From the NCBI GenBank assembly GCA_029339195.1, contig JAPTJF010000001.1, forward strand, positions 62,001 through 126,000: a DNA stretch of 64,000 bases, read 5' to 3'. The stretch is from Micractinium sp. NFX-FRZ (Eukaryota; Chlorophyta; Trebouxiophyceae; Chlorellales; Chlorellaceae). How positions within the stretch are numbered: position 1 is the stretch's first letter; every line of letters starts with the position of its first letter. The position numbers and the translations under genes are program-made. The notes below the pieces were generated by a model. That model was not told the origin of the DNA. It searched no databases and saw only the letters and a list, made by a program, of their open reading frames with translations. Shown piece by piece: positions 17,101 to 28,700 of the stretch.

Positions 17101-20100
17101 GGCTTTGCCTTCACCTCTCCCATCATTGGCAGGTAAGGGGGGGAAGCAGGGCAGGGCAGAGCAATACACGTGGCCTGCTGCTTGTTCAAGTGCCGGGGCG
17201 GGCTGCAGATGGTACTGCGTAGTTAAGGTCCTGGAAGAGCGCACACAGGTAGCAGCTTCGGCAAGCTTCTGCTCAGCTGCCATGCTGTGACGGACGCCCC
17301 TGGCTGCTGTGCACCATCTGGCGACACCTGCCGGCCACTTGCCGGTGGAGCTGCAGCTGTGCCTTGCCCCCCTTCGCCGGCCTCTTGCACGTGTGCCTCC
17401 CTCCCCCCTCCGGCTGCCCTTGTGAGCACCCCTCCCTCTCACACCCCGGCAAACTCGTCGACCCTCCCCTTTTGCAGCGTGTTTTCTGGCGCTGGCACCG
17501 GGGACAGCACAGTGGCGCCTTTTTGCGAGGCGGGGCAGCTGGTGCTGGGCATGGAGGTGAGCACTTGTCTGCTGTCAGCGTTGTGTGAGCCAGAGACCCC
17601 CGGTGTTGGGTATATGAGGTCAGCACTCTGCTTTTCAGAGGGCTAGCTGCTTGCCGCATGCCCTTGTCAGCATGTAGGTGAGCGTTAAGCTGCCTGCACT
17701 GAGCCTGATTCGAGCTGGCTGTGAACCAGGCATCCTGCAGCAGGGTTTCGAGTTGCTTTCGTCCCTGCTGCATGCGGGCCAGGACGCTCCCCTGCCAGGC
17801 ATGACAGCTAGTGCTGGGTGCTGTCGACCCGCGCGAATATGGCGGTGCCAGCAGGCTTGGAGCACCCTTGGCACCACGCATCAAAGCAGGCGCAGTAAAT
17901 CCATGTAACCGACTGCCCAACCCCTGCCCCCTCTCCGCCCCTTTCATCCCGTCCCTCTTGTTTGCGCCCAGGTCGCCACAGAGCTGCGGGGCACCGCGCA
18001 AAACCTGGCGGGCATCCGCTTCCTGTGTGGCCAGCTCAAGGTGGCCAACTGCCCCACCACCGCCCTCACGCCAGCGCCGGCGGCAGCCTCCCCCCCCACT
18101 GCTGACTCCGGCTTGACGGTGTGGGTGGGGCCCAAGGCGGGCCCGGCGGCTTACAACGGCACCTGCCCCTGCAACACGTTTGTGGATGTGAGTGGCTGTG
18201 CTGCTTGCCTGCTTGCCTGCTTGCTTGCTAGCTTGGCCCTGGCTGCTGCTGGCAGGCTCAGCGTGCATGCCCACCACCACCCACCACAACCCACCTGGCG
18301 TTCCGGCTTGCCCGCTCGTGGCTTGCGGAATGCTGCCTGGCTGCATGGCCAGCCTGCTCTTTGGGTTGCTCGAGGCAGCACGCATCTCAGCGTTGCCTCT
18401 GCCCATGCCATGCCTTTGCCCTGCCTTTGCCCCACCCTGCCTTTGCCCCACCCTGCCTGCAGGAAGTGAGTGTGTGGGCCGATGCTAGCGCTGCAGTCAC
18501 CGCCCTGACTGGCGGCTGCTCCGCTCCCCCGGGCGGGGCACGCTCGCAGCTCAAGGTGCGAGGCTTTGTTGGGAGGCGGGGGTGGGAGGGACGCGGTGTC
18601 AGCTTGCAGCCGTGCCTGTCATCTGCCTGCCGGCCGGCCTGCCTGCTGCCTGCCTTGCCTGCCGGCACCCTACGCGTGCTTTGTTCGCTCGCCCCTGGGC
18701 AGCTTGCGAGGCCTGCCACTCCCAAGCCACGCCATGCGCCGCCGGCCTGCAGGCCTGCAGCTGCCCGCCGCGCCGCCATGCCACGCGTGCTGTGGTCCAT
18801 CCCTCTCACAGCCGCTTGCTCTGGCAGCTGACACTGAGCTGCCCACACGGCACTCATGTGCCTGCCCTGCCTGTCTGTGCAACTCCTGTGCAACTCCTGC
18901 CTGCCTGTGCAACTCCTGTGCAACTCCTGTGTAATTCCCATCCTCCCTCCGGCTGCAGTTGCTCCCCGGAGTTGGACAGGCAACCTCCACAACAAGCAAC
19001 GCCACCGGGTTTGCCTACACATCTCCCATCATTGGCAGGTGAGAGACAGAAAGGAAGAAAGGAAGAGGCGACTTCAAGGGGGCGCTTGGGGCGCGGGCGG
19101 TGGGTTGAGAGGGGCGTGGCAGCGGGCATGCCAGCAGTTTGCCATGACCAAGTGCATGCTGAGCGAGCAACCCTCTGCTGCCGCTGCAGCTGCTGCTGCT
19201 ACAGCTGGTGCTGCTGCTGCTGCTGCTGCTGCTGCCGCAACTGTGCCCACCGCTGCCGACCCGTCCTGTTGCCTCCTCGCCCCTGCTTTGGGATTAATGC
19301 AGCGTGTATGGCACGGGTGGCGCCGACGGCCTCACAAACGCCCCGACCTGCCCCCCCGGGCAGAAGGTGCTCGCCATTGAGGTGAGGCCCCCGCTGGCAC
19401 CAGCCGCACTTTGCCAAGAAAAATGCTTCTAAGATGCACATCCCTTGGCTTGCTTCTCGCAAGCGCTCCAAGGCGCTGTCACTCGGCTGTCGTGCCTAAT
19501 GTTCATTAGTCCAGGCTTGGCTGCCTCCCGCATCCTGCACTGCACGTTCAATCAATCAATCATTCAATCAAAGTTGCACAGTCTCAACCTCGACCTCCTC
19601 TGCTCTCGTGCCCCTCCCTCTCTCACAGCTCTCCACCGAGCTGCGCGGCACCACAGAGAACGTGGCGGGCATTCGCTTCCGGTGCGGCGACCCCGCCGTC
19701 GCCGCCTGCGGCGGGGGCTTTGCGACGCAGGGAAGCACCGCCCCACCCGCTGCACCCTCCCCCTCCCTTGAAGGCTTCTCCCAGCTGTATGGCAGGGCGA
19801 TCCCAGGGGAAGTCCCCCTGTATGCAGTCTGCCCCTGCGGCACATACATTACGGTGAGTGCGGGGGACGGGAGGAGATGAAGAGGCACAGCCGGCGCGGG
19901 TTGCCATTACGTCATCATTACATGCGTCTGCTGCAAGCTGCACATGTCAGTGCGCCGCCCGCCGCTGGTACCGGAACCAAGCGGCGCTGCCTGCAACCTC
20001 GTCGCGCCAACCCACCCCACCCGTGCCCGCCTGCCTCCCCGCCCGCCCGCCTGCCTGCAGACGCTGAGCGTCTGGTCTGACGCCGCCATTGCGCAAGGCA

Positions 20101-21444
20101 GCGACAGCGGCCCGCTGTCGGGCATCAGCGCAGACTGCTCAGATGCAAGCGGGACGAGCCCCACCAGCCTGAAGGTGAGACCCGGGGCGGCATAATGAGG
20201 CACAGTGATCACGACCCGCCGCCTGCCTACCCGCCCGCCTCCCCATTGGATCACAGTCCGGCCCGTCCAGCCCGCTGCGCCTGCTGCGCCTGCTGCATGC
20301 GAACGCCCGCGCGCCCGCGCCCGCCGCACTCCCTGCACCGCGGCAGCCGCCTTCTTGTGCCCCCCCGCCCGCCCGCCCGCCCGTCCACTGTCTGACCAAC
20401 CTCACTCCGCCTCTCCCTGCTGCGCTGTGCTGCGTGGCGCTTGCAGCTCTTGACCCCTGCCGGCACCGCCGGGGCTCCTCAGTCGGTCAGCCTCCCCGTG
20501 GGCTTCAGCAGCGTCCAGGGCCTGTATGGCCAATACATTGACAAGTGAGTGCATTGCCAGGTAGCCTTGTTGTGGGTTTGAGTCACCCATACCTTGCTGG
20601 GTTAGGTTTGAGCCACCTTCACCTTGCTTGCTGTCAATGGGGCACTCTGCTGCAGGCTGTCGGTGGGCATTCCAGGGTTGCAGCTGGGTCTGGGTTGTGC
20701 CTCGCTGGCTGCCAAAAGCAGGCGGCACTGCTGTGTTCCGGGCGCGCTGCCCCGCTTGCAACGCCACGCCTGTGGAGGTGCACCGCTGGGCACGTGCTGT
20801 TGTTGCACCCAACTTGTGCGCCCGCCCCCCGCTCCCGCACACCCCTGCAGTCTTCTTGGCATTGGCGGTTCCGGGCCATCAGCCATATCTTACGACTGCC
20901 CCGCAGGGCAGCAGTTTTCAGGGCTCAACGTGAGTGGGCAGCGGGAGGGCGGGCATGTGTGTCGGGCATGTGTGTCGTATGTTCTGGCATGCCTGTTGCA
21001 GTGCTGTATGGGCCGGGCACGTGCTCAACTCAGCCCCTCCCCGCCACCAGGGGCGAGCAGGCTGCACAGCTCCCTGCAGAGCAAGCGCTTGCATGGCACA
21101 CACACACACAAAGCAAGAGAGTGGGGTGGCCCGGGTGGTGGCAGGGTGCCACACACGCGCATGCCTGGGCGGCCCCTCCCGCTTCCCGCCCCTGTGCGGC
21201 ATCCCGCTTCGCCAGCACAGATGCATGCTCGCCACTCGTGAGGACACATGCACATATTGCACTCCTTGCAACACCCCAGCATGCGTGACACCGCCTTGCT
21301 CCCGACACGCCCACATGTGTGTTCGCCCGTGAAACACACCATCATCTCAAATGGCTGCAGGTGTACACCCAGCCACTGAACGGGCAGAAGTACGTGACAG
21401 GCATTCAGTTCCTGTGTGGCCCCCCCGCCGCTTGTCGGCGCTAG
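6822..21444 (+). CDS. Type II membrane protein with eight six-cysteine modules and Pro-rich linkers (32 exons, 1620 aa)
   Basis: Not a protein I can name; probably cell-surface or wall-associated. Residues 1-150 are Ala/Glu-rich and cytosolic, about 153-170 form a hydrophobic anchor (LIWVTAVFVAALGINIGVA) with no cleavable signal, and the rest is extracellular. Each module has exon A (W..W, one Cys), exon B (GQYGT.VD), exon C (GIGG.GP, one Cys, G..VLG[IM][DE]) and exon D (YI.G.RV.CG.P..C, a Pro-rich linker, then W..W.G...CPCGT). Exons: 6822-7332, 7655-7917, 8195-8434, 8677-9045, 9379-9483, 9703-9794, 10234-10312, 10657-10929, 11315-11419, 11650-11741, 11868-11946, 12419-12649, 12912-13016, 13482-13573, 13944-14022, 14375-14698, 14927-15031, 15337-15425, 15779-15857, 16068-16298, 16569-16661, 17053-17132, 17478-17556, 17972-18187, 18463-18555, 18959-19038, 19303-19381, 19629-19853, 20061-20174, 20447-20544, 20851-20929, 21361-21444. 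The C-D segment resembles the last Greek key of jacalin-like lectins. SPPPP-type linkers resemble hydroxyproline-rich wall proteins. Confidence 0.88.
12171..12250. repeat. TGCTC pentanucleotide microsatellite
   Basis: Imperfect CTCTG/TGCTC units in intron 11 of the module gene. Confidence 0.8.
13438..13475. repeat. TGCC tetranucleotide run before an acceptor
   Basis: TGCC/CCGCC units run almost into the exon 14 acceptor at 13481 and act as its pyrimidine-rich tract. A similar TGCC run lies at 14153-14191 in intron 15. Confidence 0.75.
16662..16709. repeat. GTGCA pentanucleotide microsatellite at a donor site
   Basis: About nine GTGCA units begin at the donor of exon 21 (CCG|GTGCGT), so the 5' end of intron 21 is largely microsatellite. 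Confidence 0.8.
18876..18937. repeat. GCAACTCCTGT minisatellite
   Basis: Four or five imperfect 11-base units (GTGCAACTCCT) lie in intron 25, just before the exon 26 acceptor. Confidence 0.75.
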
Positions 21445-21811
21445 CGACACTGACACGCGACTCGACACGACAGCGTTACACAGCCGACACGGCGCGCCCC
21501 GCCTTTGTGGTCGCGATTTCCAGCGCCTCTCTCTACTTGCTTTGCACCGCGGCTTTTCCTGTAGACCTTGCCAGCCGGCGAAAGAACAGAGGCAGGCAGA
21601 TGTGGCGTCCCCAGTCGCCCGCTGAGATAGCAGTACAGACCACCCACCCACCCTTCGTTTTCACAGCTTGGCAACGCTCCCCCACTCCTGTGCTTGTATG
21701 TCTCCCCAGCGCTCGATTCTGTCCCGCACTGAACCGATTCCTCGATTCCTCCCTCTCTCTGCTCGCTCTCTTGTGGCTTGATTTCTCGTTTCATTGCTAG
21801 CCTCCCTCTGG

Positions 21812-21816
21812 TGTAA
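21812..21816 (+). terminator. Probable polyadenylation signal of the module gene
   Basis: TGTAA, 368 bases after the TAG stop at 21442-21444. Confidence 0.5.
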
Positions 21817-22149
21817 ATCACGTGGTGTGAAGTTCCCCAGGCATTCTTGTCTGTCAAGCGTGAGAAGCGTCTTTTGGTCTGACCACAGCACAGGTCTGAC
21901 CACAGCAGGCATGTCGGCTCAGTGCGGCACTGCCCAGCGAGCAACACTGGCAGTGGCGGATCCCCTGCCCGCCTTGAGCCTGCCCAGCGTGACTGGCCTT
22001 CAAACTGCTGGGACGGATTGGATGGCGCCAGGCCTGCGCCACCTGCTTACGGCACCTCACTCCACACACAAGCACACAGGCGCGCGCATACCACCGCGCT
22101 ACAGTGCCATCCACACACTGCACCTACCCGACAGAGCGCATTGGGAGAT

Positions 22150-22206
22150 GTGCACACACACTCTTATATACACCACACGCGCGCACACACACACACGCGC
22201 GCGCAA
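22150..22206. repeat. CA/CG dinucleotide tract
   Basis: Alternating purine-pyrimidine runs (CACACA, CGCGCG) in the intergenic region. Such tracts can adopt Z-DNA, but nothing here shows a function. Confidence 0.7.
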
Positions 22207-22245
22207 ACACTGGGCTGCAGGGCAGACGTGCAGTGCAAGGCTCAT

Positions 22246-22250
22246 TTACA
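22246..22250 (-). terminator. Probable polyadenylation signal of the receptor-like kinase
   Basis: TGTAA on the minus strand, about 520 bases beyond the proposed stop at 22770. Confidence 0.45.
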
Positions 22251-22769
22251 GCTGATGGTGATGTCGACAGCTGGCCAGCAGTGCCAGCGCCCAGAAAAAG
22301 AAGCAGAAAGAGGGCCCCAGCGGGGGAAGGGGTACACAGCAAGAAGGTGGGCGGTTTGTGGGAAGAAATGGGGCCCCGCAAGGGAGGTGGCAAAGCCAGC
22401 TGCCAGATGCTGGGCATGCGGCTCATTGCACGCATGCACGCATGCGTGGCGGCAGTGCGTGCGGCAGTGACGGCAGTATGAACGGGCAGTCTGGGTGATG
22501 TGGAGTGATGTGAGCAGGGGTAGGGGGAGGGGAGGGTCAAGCGGGGTGCGCCCCAACAGCACAACGGGAAGCACAGAGTCAGAAAGGGGCGGGGGGGCCT
22601 GGAGAGTCCGCGTCCAGTGGGGCGGCCCCAGTTTTAGAACACAAGAACTTGGGTTTCTAACACACGGGGGGTACGTCAGGCCCGCGCTGGGGGCTGGCGG
22701 TGGCGCTGCAGCCAGCTCAACAAAATTCGCTCGACCGGCTGCGCTCCGGGGGGGGTGGAAGCGGGGCGC

Positions 22770-25700
22770 TCAGCCCGTCACACGATACGCCTGCAGGGCA
22801 AAGAAAGGGGGGCCGGAGCGGGCCGGGTCGGTGACACTTGCGCCTGCAGAGCCATGGCATGTGGCGCGCCACAAAGGCGCCGGAGCCGCGAGCCAGGCCG
22901 CCCAGCCCGACAACCACAGCATGCCTAGCAGCACACCGTCCTGGGACGCTGGCAGGTGGCCACCTCTGCTGCGCACCAGCAAGGAGCCGATACTGGGTGC
23001 AACCCTAGGGCTACAGCTAAGGTTTCTGGATGTGCCCAGCCAAATGTGGGCAACAAGCCTGTAGGCACTGCTGCAATGCACCCCAGACCCAAGCAGGGCA
23101 ACACGCCTGCAGCCGCACTGGGACGCACCCACCCACCCACCCGCCCACCCACCTGGAAGTCTGATGTGCGGAACCACTGGCAGCTGACCACCTTTGCCGC
23201 GTCCCAGCGCGCGGCGGGGGCACGGCGCACGAGGTGGCGCAGCATGCGCTGGGCATTGCGGTCTGCCACCTGTCCCAGCACGCTGTGGTCGCCCTCGCTG
23301 GGCAGCTGCTTGTGGCCCATCAGCATCAGCATCACGTCCACGTCGCTCGCGTCTGCAGGCGCAGCGAGCGAGGCAGGGGGAGCGTGCAAGTGTGTAGGAG
23401 CGCTGAGCCGGCGCCTGTGGCCTCTCGGTTGTGACTGCTCCCATTGCCGCACAACTGTCAAGGCAACACACACCCCGCCGGCCCCATCGCCGCCCTCACA
23501 CCGTCTGCCGAAGCGCTTGCCGGCCACGTTCCCCCAAGCCCCCTACACGTCCACCCCTGCACTTCCACCCCTGCACTGTACTGCTCTGCTCCCACCACCA
23601 CCGCCCTCTCACCTCCATAGAATCGCTTGCCGGTCATGACCTGCCAGGCTACCACCCTCTACACTTCCACCACTGTACTGCTCTATGACCGCATTGCATT
23701 GTACTGCTCCCACGCCGCCCTCTCACCTCCGTAGAAGCGCTTGCCGGTCATGACCTCCCACGCCAGTATGCCCAGAGCAAACATGTCCATGCCGCCGTCC
23801 GCCCCTATCGTCGCCTCGCCCAGCAAGTCGGCAGCGGGGATCTGCAAGACAGACATAGAAGCAGCCGGGGGGCGTGGAGGGAGGCGGGGTCAGGGGCGGT
23901 AGAGAGTTGGCTGTGTGTGGGTGTGTTGCACCTAAGAGTCGCCTCGCCTGCCAAGTCGGCCGTGCGGATCCGCACAGGGGGCAGCACGTTGGCAGCAGGA
24001 CCATAGGCAGTGAGGAGGCGGGGCAAGGTGGGCGGGGTGGGTGGCAGGAACACAACAAGACTAGAGCATATTGTGTGTCCTCCCTGGCTTGTGCACCGCT
24101 GTCCTCCCTGGCTGTCCTCCCTGGCTTGTGCACCGCTGGCTCCCCCCTGCCCCCCCTGCCACGCAGGAGCTGCCGAGCCACCCTCTGGGAAGTGGGGCCC
24201 CCTCTGTCCGCACCTCTGGCGACGTGTAGCGCAGCGCGTACGACACCTCCGTCGGCTGCCCCACCCACGACCAGTTCTCAAAGTCCACCAGCTTCCAGGC
24301 ACCTTCCTTGCTGCGGGCAGGCAGGGGAAGGAGGGGCGGGGGTGACAGGACAGTGTCAGGGGGACGGAGGGTGCGAGTGGGGCGGCGGTGCTACCGCCCG
24401 GCCCCCAGTTTCAGACACCAGGAGGCCTGGTTGCTTGAGCTCGAGGAGCGACACACCCGCCACCACGGCCACTGACAGGCCAATCAGGCAAGCACACACA
24501 CAGCCCTGGTCACAAGGGAGCCAATCAGACAAGAGCACCTAGGCGGCGATCAGCAAGCAGACAGAAACCAATAGGCCCGCCCACCCAAACAACATGATGT
24601 TGGCAGGGCGGATGCACACTTGCCATGACCCATCCACATTCCAAAGGTAATTCAGAGGCCAATCAGACCGCACAATATGAAGGGCACCCACCCAAAGAAC
24701 ATGATGTTGGCGGGGCGGATGTCCATCTGCACCAGGCCCATGCTGTGCAGCTGGCTCAGCGCGCACGCCACGTCGTGCAGCAGGATCTTCTGCTGCTGCG
24801 GCGGCGGCCGCGACTTGCGCAGCACCTCGGCCAGCGTGAAGTCGCCGCGCTCGGTGATGATGAAGGGGGGCAGGTCCTCGCTGCCCTCCTGCACTCGGTG
24901 ACAAGGTGATAAGAAGATGATGACGGGGTTAGGTGATTCAGGTGATAAGAAGATGATAATGAAGGGGAGCAGGTCCTCGCTGCCCTCCTGCACTCGGTGT
25001 GGGTGATAAGAAGACGAAGACGCAGGGAGGGCAGGGTCTCTTACTGTGTAGTGGCACAGCGGCATCAGCAGCACAGCGCAGCGCAGCACACAAGCCCCAC
25101 CCCCGCCCATGGGCAACTGCCGGCCGCCCGCATGCGCCGCGGGCTGGGTGTCAAGCGCCACGCGGGCGCCCCCCGTACCGCACCTCGCAGAAGTACATCA
25201 TGGGCACAAACTGGGGGGAGATGGCCAGCGAGTACAGCTGGCGCTCGCGGTTGAAGTCCTCCATGCGCCTGCAAGTGATGGGGGGCGGGGGCGTGTGTAG
25301 GGAAGGGCGGGCTTGAGGTTTTGGGGGTTTCAAAAAGCGGGTGGAGTGGCAGGGAGGCAGGGAGGCAGATGGAGTCAGCCATGCGGGTGCGGGCGGGGGT
25401 GCGGCAGCATGACGAGGGGTGAAGCGTGTGGGGTGGCGGGGCACGCGGGTGCTTGGTGGTGGTGGGCTGGTTTGGGTGCGCAGGCAGCACGCGGGCAAGC
25501 TTTTGGCCGGTGCACACAGTAACATCCAGCCCAAGCAATCAGACCGCAACTGAACAATAGGTGCAGCTGGCACCCGTGAGACTTGATGCTGACCACAGGC
25601 TGCCTACAGGCGCCGCTGACGCACGCTGCAGCCCAAGCCCAGCATCCAGACCACGACCCAACCCAAGGCGCAGAGCTGTGGTGGTGGTGGGCTGGGCGCA

Positions 25701-28700
25701 ACCGTGCAAGCGCTGGCAGCACCCGTCACAACACCGTCCCCCCAACCCAACCCAAGCAGTCCAAGCAAACTAGAAGCACATTTGAAGCAAACTTCTGCAA
25801 GCCGGCGGGGCTCACCCATAGAACTTGATGCTGACCGGCTGCTTGTTGACCTTGTGCACGGCGTTGCGCACCACGCTGCTGTTGGTGGCCCGCACCCCCT
25901 CCGTCATCCAGAAGCTCTTGATGAACTGGGTGCCCGGCCGCAGGTGCGCCGTGCGCTCTGCAGGGGGCGGAAGCAGAGGGTGGGCCGGGGCAGCAGGGCC
26001 AGGTCAAGCAGAGGGGAATGACACACGGCTCTCGAGGCTCGGGGTGTAAAGGCATGTAGGGTTTTACAGGGGGGCAGGCACGTGCTGCGTCCCTCCTTTT
26101 GAAAGCACGAGGCACCTGCCCGCTCACTCACCCGTCACAATCTTGGTGACGATGCTGTCGGGCGCGGCGGTCTCGTGCTTCTGGCGGTCGCTCTGGAAGG
26201 AGGAGATGACAGAGGCGCCGGGCGGGCGCAGGCTGGCGGGGCACTTCTCCACCGCGCCCAGCGGCCACTCATCCGTGTCCTCCTCCTCGCCCGCTGCAAG
26301 GAGCAGTTCGAGAGAGCAAGTTCGAAGGCGCGGTTTGAAAGGCGGTGGTGGCGGGAAGGGCAGCGGTGGTGGTGTGGGGGGAGCAGTGGTGGGACGGGCG
26401 GGGGGGGGGGGTGAGTTTGTCGGGAAGGCCAGCAGGCACCGGGTTTGCAGCCTGCCACCCTGGCAGCATCTCCCCCCCCTCCTCGACAGCAGGGCCAGTC
26501 AGCGTCTCACGTGCAAACCCACGCGGCCGGTTGAACTCCGACCCCGCGTCGCTGCGCCCGCTGACGCTGCTGGCCCTGCGCGCGGTGTTCTCGTACGCAG
26601 ACGCGTTGCTGCGGGGGGAGAGGGGTGGTGGGAGGGCGTGGCTGCTGAGTGTCAGGCACCGAGGGCGGGCCGGCCAGGGCTGGGTGGGAGCACGTGGGAA
26701 GCTGCATTCTCTGCTGTTCTACGACTCCCAAAGTGCCCAGGTGCAAGCTGTGAAGCCCCGGCGCACACGCACTCGAGCCGCCGCCTACAATGAAGCGCCC
26801 ACAGGCTTGAAAGCCTGCCTGCCTTCCCACTGCACGCTTCCCTGCCGCACACCATCCCCTGCAGCCAGGCCAGCCCAGTGGCGCACCTGAAGCTGCCCTG
26901 GCGGCGCGGCCGCGGCGGGCGGTCGCCGGTGACGCTGCCGGCCCGGCTGGGCGTGCCCTGCAGCAGGGAGATAAGGGGAGAGGGGGAGGCACAGGTGAGC
27001 ACGGCAGGCGCCGAGGGAGGCCCCAAAACATGATTGGACCACCCACAAGGCAGGCCCTCACCCCGCTCCCCGCGCCCAAGCACCACAGCAAACCCTCCAC
27101 CCTGCTGCCCCCTCCACCCCCCCACTCACGCTGCTGGGGCGCCGGCCCGAGTGGGGCTGCTTGGCGGGGCTGGCGTTGGCAGACGTGGATCTGCTGAAGG
27201 CAGCTGCCACGCCCGCCTGCACGCCCATCTGATAGGCCAGGCTGGGGTCTGAGTCTCCCATGGCTGACAGAGGCACCATGGCGACAGGCGGGCCGCCGCC
27301 AGCTGGCGTCACCATGACCACGCCGTCGTGCGAGAGGTCGCGGCGCGAGGGGGAGGGGGAGGGGCGCGGCGAGGCGTGCACGCCCTGCGGCAGCGACGGG
27401 TCGCTGCCGCTGCCCGAGGAGCCGCGGGGGGTGATGGTGCCAGTGGCAGATGGCGCCGCTGCCTCCTGCGCCGCCACAGCGGCGGCTGCGCTCTCTTTGG
27501 AGCTGCGGCTGCCCGTCAGCTTGCGCATGAGGCCGCCCAGGCCGCCCGCCGCAGCCGCCGGCGCGATCTCGTCGGGCACAGAGACTGCAAAGGAGGCGGG
27601 GCCCGCGCCGGCAGCAGAGGCGGCGGGGCCGGCTGGTGTGATCTCGTCCGCTGCTGCCGCCGAGGTGCCGGGTGCCTCTTCGCCTTCCTGAATCGTCAGC
27701 TCCCGCTGCTGCTGCTTCTGGGCGTTGGCGGCAGCCGCAGCGCGCACAGCGGCCTCCTGCTCCGGCGGCAGGCGCGAGCCCAGCTGCAGCATGGGGGCGG
27801 GCAGCACACACAGCGCAGCACGCTCGGCACATGCGCCGACCCAGAGCGAGAGCTCCGCCTCACTTGGTGGCATGAGGGCAGCACACACACGCTGGCCGCC
27901 TCCCATCACGAGCAGCAACGCAGGCTGCGTCCCGACCCACGACACGCCATCCACCCCTACACACCTGGAAGAGATTTGCCTCGTCAGCGGTGATGCCGAC
28001 AGGCATGGGTGTGTCATCTTCGTGGTCAGTGTCGTGATGGTCACGCTGCGCCTGCTGTGGGCTGCCCATAGCCAAGCGCATGTCGGCGGGCGGCGCCTGC
28101 ACCCACGAGGAGCGTTGGGACAGCGGCCATGGCGGGGCGATCAGTAGGGGAGGGGACAGGCATGCCTTCTGAGACCCCAAAAGCAGCCACCAATCTCAAG
28201 TGAGGCCACCCTTGGCAGGCGGGTGAACCCCCGGGCCCCGCAGGGTCCCCAAGGGGCGTGCTCGCACCTGCAGGCGATCCGCTGCCGCAATGGCGGCGAC
28301 AGGGACGGCCGCGGCGGCGGCGGCGCCACGTGGCGTGGGCCGCGCTGAGCCCTGCTGTGGTACCTCGTCGTCCTTGCTGGCAATGGAGCCATTCTGGGAA
28401 GTGTACTTGCGTGCATTGCCGCTGCTGCGCTTCTCTGCACGAACTGGCGCTGGCGCGGGGGCGGGGCGCGCCGCGGGGGCGTTCCTCTTGCGCTTCAGTA
28501 TGACGAATCCGATGAAGCAGGCGGCCGCGATGGCCAGGCCCGCACACACGCCCACCACAGCCCACACCCAGACCGCAATGCCGCCGCCGCCGCCGTTGCT
28601 GACGGGGCTGGCAGGCGGGGGCGGGGGGGACGGCGGGCGGGACACCGGCTGCAGTACAAGGGGACCAGGCAGGGCCAGGCCAGTCAGGTCGTCTGATGTG

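Larger units (their letters stand above)
21445..22769. other. Convergent intergenic region
   Basis: Holds the 3' untranslated regions of the module gene (plus) and the receptor-like kinase (minus). Contains two TGTAA signals in the expected orientations and a CA/CG-rich dinucleotide tract at about 22150-22206. No gene is supported. Confidence 0.6.

Noticed and set aside
26507..27832. 441-codon minus-strand open frame
   Set aside because: It is out of frame with the conserved kinase juxtamembrane exons and reads through their splice sites; its Arg/Pro/Ala-rich content is typical of a GC-rich shadow frame.
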